64,000 nucleotides of DNA. Origin: Deuterostichococcus epilithicus. Taxonomy: Eukaryota > Chlorophyta > Trebouxiophyceae > Prasiolales > Stichococcaceae. Location of the stretch: positions 1,612,001-1,676,000 of the forward strand of contig JAVTLE010000007.1 in assembly GCA_033439295.1 (NCBI GenBank), read 5' to 3'. The stretch's first letter is position 1. Each line of letters starts with the position of its first letter. The position numbers and the translations under genes were made by a program. This document shows positions 10,390 to 21,200 of the stretch, piece after piece. The notes under the pieces were generated by a model. That model saw only the letters and a list, made by a program, of their open reading frames with translations, had not been told where the DNA came from and made no database searches.

Positions 10390-13300
10390 ATGAGCGGCGG
10401 GAAAAAGAAGGTGCGGCCCTACCCCTTTTAAAGTGTTGGCGCGCGGCGCCGCATGGACTCGATGCCAGGGCATGCATCCGCGCACCAACTGCCTGCCTCG
10501 CGTATTTGTCCAGGATGTTAAAGCGAGCGCGATCGACGCCGCAGGGTGTTCACTGCAATGATGAGCTCGGACTCGACCTGCTGCCGCGCAGGTGGCGTAC
10601 TTTTATGACCCAGATGTGGGATCCTTCTACTACGGACCCGGCCACCCCATGAAGCCGCACCGCGTCAAGATGGCGCACTCGCTGATTCTGCACTACGGGT
10701 TGTATCGGCAGATGGAGGTGCGGCGGCCTGCGGCGATGCACTCTTCAGCGCGGCTGCGGCATCCACGGGGGCACCTTCAGGAAGCCTGCATCAGGAATGC
10801 CGCAGAAGCCACACCTTGCACGCGATAGGTGGCGAACCTCAGGCAGTAGCGAAAGTCCTGTCTCAAAAGCCTCGGCTGAACCCTACGCGCAGGTTTTCAA
10901 ACCAGTCCCGGCGACGGACGAGGCGATGTGCAAATTCCACGCGCCCGACTACATCAGCTTCCTGAAGCATATCTCGCCTGACAACCAGGTACTTGCTGGG
11001 CTGCGTGCGATTGCTGGTTGCAGAGACAGCTCGTGACCTCGGGCGCTCCTGCAGGCCTCACTGCATCCCCTGGCGCAGCGCACGAGGCGCTAACACAGGT
11101 CGCCACTGGACATTGGCTGCACATCCAGTCATGCACTGACTGAATGCAGAGTCAATATGGTCACACACAGCGCACAAGCGGGCAGCGCGGCAGGCACTAC
11201 TTTGTCGCCATCCCGAATATGCGTGGAGTGTGCCAGTGTGTTTGGGCCACCCTCCCGATGCACTTCGGTACACACCAAAACACTGCAGATATCACCCAAT
11301 GTGTTCCGGAAATGGGTCGACAGCAGAGGCCTGGGATCTGCACGCTCTCGAACTTCAGATTACACAGCAACCTCCCGCTGTGCCGCCTTCCAGGAGCAAT
11401 TCGAGGAGGCGCTGCAGCGGTACACTGTGGGCGAGGACTGCCCCGTGTTTTCGGGACTCTACGAGTACTGCACCAAGTACGCCGGCGGCTCCATAGGCGG
11501 CGCCGTGAAGCTCAACTGGGGCTCCGCAGACATCGCCATCAACTGGGCCGGCGGCCTGCACCACGGCAAGAAGTCGGAGGTGGGCGACAGCTTCTGCAAG
11601 GTCACATTGATCAGACGGCACCCTCAGGGGAGGGAGTGTTGCGCGGCGTCGTGCGGGCGTGGGGATCGGGAATCCCTCACGCTCTGGAGCGCGAGCGCCG
11701 TCAAGCACATGCTGGCGCTCAAAGGCTGCACAATGTCCGCATCCTCAGCATCATCAAGCAGAGAGTCGGCCACATGGCGGAGGCTCGCTCGCATTAGGGC
11801 CCGAGGGCGACTTGGGCCGCATCAGCGGCAGCGGCCACTCGTGGGGTGCTCGCAGGCAGCGCAGCCGCAGCCCAGTGCAGCATTTCAAGTGCCGAGGGCG
11901 CACCCTGAGGCGGCCGCGCACAGAACCCGACCCGTGCACGTTCTCGGCGGGTCGCCTTGCCAACTGAGGCCATGTCGCCTGCGGGCGAGCGGCCTCGGCT
12001 GTGTGAAAGACATCGCGCTGGCCATCCTGGAGCCGCTCTTGTCTCTGAAACATCTCGTGTTTGAGTTCAAACTGAAAAGGGAAAATTCATGTACCCAGGC
12101 GAGCGGCTTCTGCTACGTCAACGACATCGTGCTGGCCATCCTGGAGTTACTAAAGTACCATGCCCGGGTGCTGTACATCGATATCGACGTGCACCATGGC
12201 GACGGCGTGGAGGAGGCCTTCCTCACCACAGGTGGGCCGGCAATGCCTTCAGAGTGTGTGCAGTGAGCGCGAAAAAGGGCTTCTGCAGAAGTCCTGCCAA
12301 GCCTCTGAGAAGTTTCTTGCAGCAGGCACGCCGCCTGCGTGCTGCTGTCCCCAATCATTGGTGCCAGAGCTGCTGCACCGTGGCATGGTTTCCATGCGGC
12401 AGCGTGTACCGCACCATGCGGATATCTTGTCCTTGTCCCGCTGAGTTGCCGGCGCTCTACATGGAAGCCTTTGAAAATTGACGTCCACGAAGAGCTCCTG
12501 CCTGCGCAGACCAGGTGATGACGTGCAGTCTCCATAGGGGCTGCGCACATGCACACCCGAGGATACAGCAACACCTGGGATCTGACGCCATGTCTCTGCC
12601 AATGCAGACCGGGTGATGACGTGCAGCTTCCACAAGTACGGCGGCGGCTTCTTCCCCGGCACCGGGGACGTGCTCAACGTTGGCCGCGGTGCGTCCTGCG
12701 GCGCCAGCCCCTCACGCTGCATGTCAGTGCCAGCTGCTGCGGCTGAGCGGGAACACTGGAGATGCCTTCAGCTGCTGCAAAGCCGGCTTCGCAGCAGCTT
12801 GATGCGCCTGGAGCCTGCTGCCTGGTAGACATGAAGCGGTTTCTCTTCTCTCTCTGCTGACACACGTGCAGCGCTCACCCGTTCTCTACACATCACCACT
12901 CAGTAGCGATAGCGATCCCACCGTCCGCCAGCCCCTGACACTTGTGCTGCATGCATACCGACTCCAGGCGCGGGCGAGTACTATGCTGTCAATGTGCCGC
13001 TGCGGGACGGCATAGACGATGCCACCTACGAGGGCCTGTTCCGGCCTGTCATCGACAAGATCATGGCGGCGTACCAGCCGGAGGCTGTCGTCTTCCAGTG
13101 CGGTGCGTCTGCTTCATCTTCCTTCCAGTCCGCCTTTGTTTCTGTCCCTCTTGTTTCCCCCCTCTCACGGCTCACTCAGAGTGCGGCTTCCACCTCCGCG
13201 AGCACCGTGGCAACGACTGACTCACCTGCAGAATCTTGGCAGTCAACACCTTTACATCACCCTGCGCCAAACGCGGGTGCGGACTTGCTGGACGGCGACA

Positions 13301-14985
13301 AGCTGGGCGACGTTCAAGACCTGAGCGTCGCCGGCCGTGCAGCTTGCCTGCAGTGGCTGCAACGATCCGTCTGGTTTAGGCCCCGTCCGTCCCTGCGCCG
13401 CGCAGGCGCGGACTCGCTGAACGGCGACAAGCTGGGTGTCTTCAACCTGAGCATTGCCGGGCACGCGGCGTGCCTGCAGTACGTGAAGGGCTTCGGGCTG
13501 CCCATGCTGGTGGTCGGTGGCGGCGGCTACAAGATCAGCAACGTGGCCCGCTGCTGGGCCTTCGAGACCGGCACCATCCTGGGTGCGTCAGGGTCTCATA
13601 TCATGTCGCACCTGGTTGACGACAGTCTGCAGGAGACGACAGGCCGGTGTCGCGTGCGAGCCTGCGGTGCCGGGATCCGTGGCTGGCAGAAAGGTTCAGG
13701 CCGGAAACTCTGAGGCCGCCAAGGCGCCGCTGACACACTTCCGTCATGCCCAGCAACCTCAGCCCCTCTGCACGGCCCTCTTTTCATTGCACCGTCTCCA
13801 CGTGTGCAGACACGGCGCTGGAGGACCGGCTGCCGCCCAACGAGTATTCCGAGTACTTTGGCCCGTCAGCGGTGCTGCAGCCGCCGGTGGTCAAGGAGAA
13901 GGAAAACCAAAACACGCCCCGCTACCTGGAGCAGGTCAGGGTTTAGGATTAGATCGGCCCCTTCCATGGAGCATGGTGCACCTTGTGTGGAGCATCCATG
14001 CACCTGGCCCAGCGCACGCGCTCTGCGTGTGCATGCCTGTCGCGCTCCCGGGTTGCACGGAGACCCAGGGGAATCTCCGGCGCCACGGCACTGAGGCCAC
14101 GTGACGAGGCGGGCCCGCCAGCGCGGGGCCGTGGCGAGGTGTGCGCGGCCTGACGCACTGTGACGCGCAGAGGCGGTGGCCTGACGTGGATATTTGTGCC
14201 TGCCCTGCAGCTGCGGGCGCAGATTGCGCAGAACCTGTCGCACCTGAAGGGGCCTCCGGGCGTGCAGTTCCATGAGCGGGCGCCAGACGCCATGCAGGCG
14301 GACAACCTCGCCACCGTCAGCCGCCAGGTGGGCCATTCCCTACTACCCGGCCCAAACACTTGTCAGGGGAGGGATGGTGCTCAATGGGATTTCGGGACAA
14401 CCGCTAGAGTTGCATTTGAGGCTGCCAGCGGGCACACTAGTCGCGCACCGCAGACCGAAACCATGCCCGAGTTGCAGCAGTCTGGAGCTGCGGGCACCCG
14501 AGATGGACTGCGTGAACTGGTGTCATGTACGCTGCATGACCAGCCCCACGACATATGGTCTGTCAACCCTGAACGCTGCGCCACTGGCTCTTTTGCAGGA
14601 GCAGCAGGATGGTGCACGGCAGGAGTGGGACACCCCTGGGAGCCGCAACGAGCAGAGCTTCCGCGACGCCAATGGCGCGAGCGTCGCCGCCGGGCCCGGC
14701 GCAGCAGCGCCCGCCGTCAGCGCTGCGCAGCAGTCCCAGCCGCAGGCCGGTGCCGCCTTGCAGGCGCAGCCACAGCAGCCGCCGCAGCCTGCAGGCACGG
14801 CGCCGGGGCCGTTTGCTGCGGGGGGGACGGGCCGCTCCCCATCAGTTCAGGAGTCGTTAGCCAAGCTGCGCCAGCCACTGACATTTGTCGACAGGCGCGC
14901 AACGGCACAAGACGCCGGCGGCGGCCCCGCGGCAATGCACATCGACTCGCCAGAAGGCAGCCAGGCAGCAGGCGTGATGCAGTAG
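10390..14985 (+). CDS. class I (RPD3-type) histone deacetylase, predicted 527 aa
   Basis: Eleven exons close in phase: 10390-10410, 10592-10717, 10893-10988, 11394-11579, 12099-12231, 12608-12688, 12968-13102, 13406-13582, 13810-13934, 14211-14327 and 14599-14985. The first exon is only seven codons (MSGGKKK) and runs into [10 protein letters not shown], the usual HDAC start. Active-site blocks are present: [74 protein letters not shown] and MLVVGGGGY. These cover the catalytic His pair, the Asp/His zinc ligands and the glycine-rich loop. The enzyme removes acetyl groups from histone tails in the nucleus and usually works in co-repressor complexes. The last exon is a long Ala/Gln/Pro-rich tail that makes the protein slightly longer than plant HDA6/HDA19. 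Introns 4, 5 and 7 contain decayed copies of the following exon, annotated separately. Confidence 0.92.
11985..12032 (+). repeat. decayed copy of the start of HDAC exon 5 inside intron 4
   Basis: Aligned without gaps to 12099-12146, 41 of 48 bases match. The copy has lost the AG acceptor present before the real exon, and it would encode KDIALAILE beside the real NDIVLAILE. Similarity fades sharply after 12032. Confidence 0.85.
12510..12538 (+). repeat. decayed copy of the start of HDAC exon 6 inside intron 5
   Basis: About 24 of 29 bases match the real exon beginning at 12608, and the AG acceptor immediately before it is still present. It breaks down where the real exon continues into HKYGGGF. 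Confidence 0.75.
13276..13356 (+). repeat. decayed copy of the start of HDAC exon 8 inside intron 7
   Basis: About 80 bases resemble 13406-13484 with roughly four fifths identity and a three-base length difference that keeps the frame. It would encode [11 protein letters not shown] and later AACLQW beside the real [11 protein letters not shown] and AACLQY. The frame is open from the copy into the real exon. Confidence 0.85.
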
Positions 14986-15704
14986 CTTCTGGGCGGGAGC
15001 GGGGTGCCGTGACGCATGGTTCATTGTTCAGTATGATCTGTAGTGTAGAGGAGGCGCTCTTTCGGAGCTTTCTGTCGTGGTCCGGGAAGCAGTTGCGCAA
15101 ATGAGTAGGCTGTGTTTTGGGGCTTTGTAATTTCAGTTGTGCACGTCACATTTGGCCAGCGGACATGCCACAGCACCACCTGCCACTGCCGTGAAACAAT
15201 GCTTCCGCTAATCGAGCTGTGCATGCTCATGCTTTGAATTGTCGGACGGCATTCCGCATCCTCGCTACATTTGACATGCAGCCACCTGCAGGTCACAGCT
15301 TTGCAGTCATCTCTATCATGGTACCTCTAGCAGGTGATCGAATCCCAGATGCGGCATCCAAATGCGGCAGCTCTGTCTTGTCGCAGCACTGCATGGATGG
15401 AGTGCGTACACTTGGCCCTGAGAACCCACTGATATTTCAGTCGCAAGAACGTTCGACCAAATAGTTCCGTCGTTCTCTGCAGCACCGAGCCCGCTTCCAC
15501 CCTCACTCCCAGCCTGCTAGCGCACGCAAGCTGGCACAAGGCGTGTCAACTGCGGTAGTGGTCGTGAAACTGCTGACCTGCTACACTCAAAACTCCGCCT
15601 CCTGCTGGAGATACTGGTGCATCCATTGTGCACTCACATTCTCAACGTCTACAGCAAGCCCCACTCCATGTTATTCACCTGTCACCGCAACTGTGACCGC
15701 ATTG
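14986..15704. other. 3' flank between convergent genes, with a TGTAA signal
   Basis: This lies between the HDAC stop and the stop of the minus-strand coiled-coil gene. A TGTAA at about 15126-15130 fits a green-algal polyadenylation signal for the HDAC transcript. No exon or RNA gene is apparent. Confidence 0.4.
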
Positions 15705-17639
15705 TCAGTTGTCAAACCCCTTGAATGGCTGCTGCTGCTGCTGCTGCTGCTGCTGCGCCGCCGCCGGCCTCCCTGCGCCGGCTCTGCTGGCGCCCCTGCC
15801 GGCGCTCGGGCTCCCGACGCGGCGCGGCTGACCCATGCCGACATGCCTCGCACGAGCCGCAGCGGCCTGCTGCCTCGCCTGTGCCGCCGCTGCCGCCTCG
15901 GCCGCAGACAGCGCCGGGCTGCCATTGACGGCTGCAGGCGGGCTGGCGCCGCCGCTGCCTTGCTGCTGCTGCTGCTGTGCGTCCGGGGCCTGCCCGTCGG
16001 CCAGTCCAGCCTGGTCAGCGGCAGCAAGCTGCGTGGCGACGACAGAGTCCGCGGCGCTCACGCCGGCCGCCTCGCCTGCCGCAAGCTGCGCGATGCGCTG
16101 CTGCAGCTCCGCCGTGACCTGCACCGCAATCGGAAGCAGCCACAGGTCAGCGGCTGCCTACATGATAGGTGCGGTGTGAAAAAAAACTCTTGGCAACTAT
16201 GGCCCCTACGACACCAGGAACGGGAATACCGCGAGGCGCCGGCAGGCGCTGCTGCATCGACCTCAAGCCGAAATGAAAGCATGCATTCTGGGCTGAATGT
16301 AGAGTTCACCGCGGGCGCGCCGGCGGGCGCGTTCAGGGCCTCCAGACGCCGCGTCAGGCTCTCCAGCTTGTCCAGCTGCGCATGCGCCGATTGCTGCACC
16401 TATCGCCAGGTACCGGCAAGGAGCGGGCGGTCAGGAAGGCTGGATGGACGGGTACATCTATGCTGCGGTCGTGTCAGAGCCGCTGGTGCGATCAACAACC
16501 GTCGAGTTTCGAGCCTGCCGTCGGAGCGGCCTGCAGGACGCTGCCAATGCCACAGCGGACCAGCATGCCGTACGACCCCAATGCAACAGACACTGTTGTG
16601 CATGGTATGTATTTGACCATGCATTGGCAGGTGCTTGCGCAAGCAGGGTTGTGTGTGTGCGCTTGCTTTGAAGGCGGAAAGCACACCAGCAGATTGAGCT
16701 CCTGGCACAGCTGTTCCTTCGCCCGCTCCTCCACCTTCAGCCGCTCCCCAGCTGCGTCCGCCACCTGCACGGGAGCAGAACCACTGCTATGGCGACACGC
16801 AGGTGGCAGCGGGTGACCACAGCCGGCGGCAGATTTCCAGCATGCGCTGCCCGCTCTGGCCAGGGCTCTGCACAGGCGCCGACGGTGCACGCAGTGCATG
16901 AGGGGGCTGAGGCGCTGCTGCAGAGGCTGCTCCAGCTGCATGCGCATCGTGTGAAGGCTTGTCCAGCAAACACTCTGTCTGTGCCGGCCGCGCCCCCGGG
17001 GAGCTGCAGGGCACGGAGAGGCACCTTCTGGGCGGTGACGGCGTCCAGGCGCGCCGCGACCACCCGGTCCGTCTGCGACTCGATCTTGCGGCGCAGCATC
17101 TCGAGCGCCGAGCGCTTCGGGCCGCTGGTCAGCTTCAGCTGCAGCTGCAGGCCCTGCAGCTCCTTCTCCACGCCCTGTATCCTCGCGTAGTTCTGCTGGA
17201 TCACGCTGCGCGGCACAAGGGGCCTGTCAGCGTGTTGAGAGGATGAGTGGTCCACCCGCTCTTGAACCCCTTCAACCATGCAGCTGTGCGCAGGCATGCA
17301 GAGCTCTTGCAGAGACAGGCACGCAGAACCTCGAATGTGAGCGGCCATCGCCAAGGACGCGGCTGCTGCGATAAGCACAATGTGCATGCAGCGGAAGGCG
17401 TCAGGATGCGGGTCGGCGCCGCCAGGCGAGGTGGGGATTGCGGAGACAACGGCTCACTTCTGGAGCTCCCGCTCCTTCTGCTCCAAGAATCTTTCGCTGA
17501 TGTTGACGCCGCGCAGGCGCTCGCCAGCGTCCGCCCAGGTCTGCTCCTCAGCCAGCGCCAGCTCAGCGGAGGATGCGCGCACGGAGTTCGCGGTGCCGCA
17601 TGCAGTTGCCGGCGCCGCCGCGATTGCGGCTTCAGCCAT
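15705..17639 (-). CDS. coiled-coil protein with polyglutamine C-terminus (predicted 314 aa)
   Basis: Five exons on the minus strand, 17639-17458, 17205-17025, 16764-16687, 16399-16310 and 16118-15705, all join in phase with GT-AG borders. The protein starts MAEAAIAAAPATACGTANSV. It has an extended coiled coil covering FLEQKERELQ, EKELQGLQLQLKLTSGPK, KIESQTDRVVAARLDAV, GERLKVEERAKEQL and DKLESLTRRLEALN. It ends in an Ala/Gln-rich tail with a glutamine run near the stop. No enzyme motif, signal peptide or membrane span is visible. Taxilin-like and golgin-like proteins share this look, but I could not match either, so the function is unassigned. Confidence 0.72.
15728..15756 (-). repeat. trinucleotide run coding polyglutamine
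   Basis: A run of CTG triplets on the plus strand reads as CAG on the minus strand and codes for about nine glutamines just before the stop of the coiled-coil gene. Shorter CAG runs also occur at about 15961-15975. Confidence 0.85.
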
Positions 17640-18241
17640 GACGCTTTCGGCCCACTAGCCCCTGAGAGTCAGGAATCGATCAGCGAGATCCTCGTGCTCC
17701 TCGTTGAGGGCGGCAGTCAGCTGCACGCAGTGCATGTACCGCTGCACCTGTATTGAGCTGCTGCACCCTGCTGTGTACACACCTAACTCAATACATCGAC
17801 TGCAGTGCGCTTTCCTGAGCCTCAAAGCTTCCCATTGAAACGACTTCCGTGCACGCAGTTCGGTGCCGTTCGACAGTCCGACGGTTGGGGCAGGCTGTAT
17901 GAAGCTTGCGGCCGATCCGCCAAGGCACGGATGCTGCCGGCTCGCAGGCTGTATGCGAACTTTGGCGGATGGAGCTGGCAGCTGCGAGTGCAGCCTGAGT
18001 GAAGCCAGCCGGCCACCCGCTGGCTGACTTCGTCAGGTCATGCTGAGGTGTCGTGCTGATGATGCAGCAGCTGGCATGCACCCAGAGACAGCAGAGTTTT
18101 CGCAACAGAAAAGTTGTGTTGATGCTAGTGGGAGGCCGAGTTTCATCCGCCTATGTTTGAAGCTGAACGCGTAGATACAAATCTGCTGCTGAGTGTTGGC
18201 CCAAAATCGGCTTGCTTCGAGCTACAGATAGCACAAAGGGC
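17640..18241. promoter_or_regulatory. divergent promoter region between the coiled-coil gene and the GET3 locus
   Basis: The two genes start in opposite directions about 600 bases apart. No conserved box could be identified with confidence. Confidence 0.4.
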
Positions 18242-21200
18242 ATGACAGCAATGCAGCTGTCGCTTGACAACCACACATCGATTCAAAGCCGCAGAATGTC
18301 CCACGGTTTAGCTTGCGGCAGCGGCAGAGCACCGGAGATGCGCATGTCGCATGCGGCGGGTGCGAAGCGTCGCGGCAGGCATGCAATTCGATGCAGAGCA
18401 TCGCCGACCAGCTGCCACCAGACGACTGGGTGTTTGCATAGAGACAAAGCACGCACGCAGGTGCGATTGTGGCCGATTGCACTCGCAAGTGTGCTGCTTG
18501 CACCCGTGCCGAGCACGGTGCCGCAGTCAGCGCGTGTGACGCCTGTGTTGCGTGCGCAGGCACTACCTGCCGGCAGGGCATCCCTGGACAGCCTTCGAGC
18601 CGGCCCCCTCAGCAGGCGCAGCAGAGGCAGACCGCTCATGCATATTGCGGCGCAACAGGTGACAGCCCATGCAGCTGCCGGCAGCGGACAGCCCATCTCC
18701 CCGCCCGGTAGTTTTAACCCATCATATTCATGTTCAATTTGTCGCCGTTCCGGCTGTTGCAAACCCATGAACAAGCAGCATTTTCCGTTAGCCTGGGAAA
18801 ACCTGTTGCTTTGCAGGTGGTGCATGTTGCAACGGCAGAGGAGGTGACAGCCAGCCCGACCGCCTTTGAGGAGTTTTCTGCGGGGACGGCCCGAAAGTAC
18901 ATCATGATAAGGTCTGCTGAGCATGCCAGATGCTTGAGGCTCGATATGTCGGCACGGTATTCCTGATGGGATTGGAGTCTGTCAGGCCTACATGAGCTAC
19001 ATGCACGCCTTAACGCCTGTCCTGCTGGCCACGATAACAGCGGCAAGGGCGGCGTGGGCAAGACCAGCCTGGCTGCGTCGCTGGCAGTGAAGCTCGCCGC
19101 CGCGGGGCACCAGACGCTGGTCGTCTCGACCGACCCTGCGCACTCCCTGTCGGATTCCCTGGACCAGGTGGGCTTTCTGAGCACATCGGTGCACTTAAGA
19201 AACCATCGCTGGGACAGGATGGTCAGTCGATGGCAGCCCGTCATGCATGCTGCGGCACCCAGGCGCCCGCGGCGGCGTTACCCAGCGACAGCTGGGATGC
19301 TCCTCGACCCTGCCACGACAATTGGCAAGGACTCCACCTCCCACGTGAGGCTTTTGCTGTTCTCGAGGTTGAAACCTCAGCCGCACATCATCTCCCCCCA
19401 CGCCCGCAGGACGTCAGCGGCGGCGCGCCCGTCATGCTCGGCGGCTCCGACCTGCCGCTGTGGGGCATGGAGGTGGACCCGGAGGCGGCGCGCGCTGAGT
19501 TCCGGGCGGCGGCGGCGCAGGACGAGGGCGCTGGCGTCAAAAACTTCTTGGGCGGCATGGGGCTCGGCATGCTCGCAGACCAGCTCAAGGACCTGAAGCT
19601 GGGGGAGCTGCTGGACACGCCGCCGCCCGGGCTGGACGAGGCAGTCGCCATCGCCAAGGTAGGATAAATGTGCGGGTTGCAGGGCCCGTGTCAGGGTGTC
19701 AATCGCGTGTTTCTGATGCCCCAGCTGCTGCGTCGAGCCCCAACGAGGCTCAAGCAGGGCCTGCGCCGAGAAGCTGGCGGCGGCCGACCACTGGCCGGAC
19801 TCGTGACAAGGACAGCTCGTTGACTTCTGGAAACTGGCTGGGAGAGGGTACGATGATGCCAGAAGGCTGCCTGCTGGCTCATGTGCCAGGAGAGGCATGC
19901 GGCAGCGACCACATGCATTCGGCAGGAAACGACCTGCGTCTGGACCTTTGCACGCTTGTGCACTTCACTCATGTGCTTGCCAGTGTTGTCAGTGCTTCGC
20001 TCTTGTTGTGCCATCCGCCTGCTGCGCAGGGTGTGGATTCTGCCAAGGGGGAGGAGTATGCTGCACAGTTCCCCCCGAAATGCTATGCGTTAATCACAAG
20101 CTGTGCAAACAGCTGGAATGCAGGAAAACGGCTCATCTGCCTGCGGCGCAGGTGGTTGAGTTTGTGAAGGGGGAGGAGTACGCCCGCTTCAGCCGCATCG
20201 TCTTCGACACGGCGCCAACGGGCCACACGCTGCGCCTGCTGGCGGTGCCGGAGTTCGTGGACGCCAGCCTGGGCAAGATCATCCGCATCCGCAAGCGCCT
20301 GGCGTCGGCGTCGTCGGCGCTGCGGGGCCTCTTTGGCGCCTCCGAGAAGCAGGACGAGGCGGTGGCCAAGCTGGAGCGGCTGCAGGTGCCATCTCCCTAA
20401 GTTTGTTGCTGCATAACCACCACCTGCTGCCCCTCTACCTAGCCTTCAAGTCGCCAGTGCAGCCAGAGCGTCTGCACTCCGCAAGCCCTTTGTGGTGCGA
20501 GGCCTGGCTATTCATGTTGTTGTTGTTGAGGATGTTTAGGGCTCGCAGGACGAGGCACCAAGCTCGGACGTCTTCCTGTGCTTTGGATCACGTGCAAAAA
20601 GCCAGGGGTTGCTCAAGATTTGAGGTGATGGCATGTGCGGCTCATGACCAACGCCGGCGGGCTGCGCACGCACAGGCGAGCGTGCTGATGGTGAAGGAGC
20701 TGTTCCGGGACGAGAAGCAGACGGAGTTTGTGATCGCCACCATCCCCAGCGTGCTGGGCGTCAACGAGTCGGCGCGCCTGGCGACCTCGCTTCACAAGGA
20801 CTCGATACCCTGCCGCCGCATCATCGTCAACCAGGTGACAGCTTCAAGCATTGCTCAGTCCATTACCGGGCTTACCTTACAGCTCCCCGAATCCCTTCTG
20901 GAGCAGAGCATTGGCGCGCCGCCGCCATATCTAGCCGATGTAGGCGAACATGTCTGCCTGACTCCACAGGGGCCATTTCAGCAGCAGACAACGCGCACGC
21001 GCCGCCACTGCTTCTCTATTCTGGCTCTCGATAATGACCGTGCATCATCTGACCGCCACATGCAACTGCCGCAGGTGGTCACAGAGGCCATGGGGGAGAA
21101 GTACATCGCCATGAAGCTCAAAGACCAGGAGCGGGCGCTGCAGATCATAAACGGCGACCCAGAGCTCAGAGACCTGCAGCAGCTGACGGGGCCACTGCTG

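Noticed and set aside
12994-13713. Reading the HDAC exon 7 to exon 8 region as one 239-codon exon without introns
   Set aside because: It would insert about 100 residues of non-HDAC sequence into the catalytic core; GT-AG splicing restores the family sequence exactly in phase.
18212-18847. 211-codon plus frame as a separate gene
   Set aside because: Its first 73 codons are better explained as the transit-peptide exon of GET3B, ending at a CAG/GTGCGA donor.
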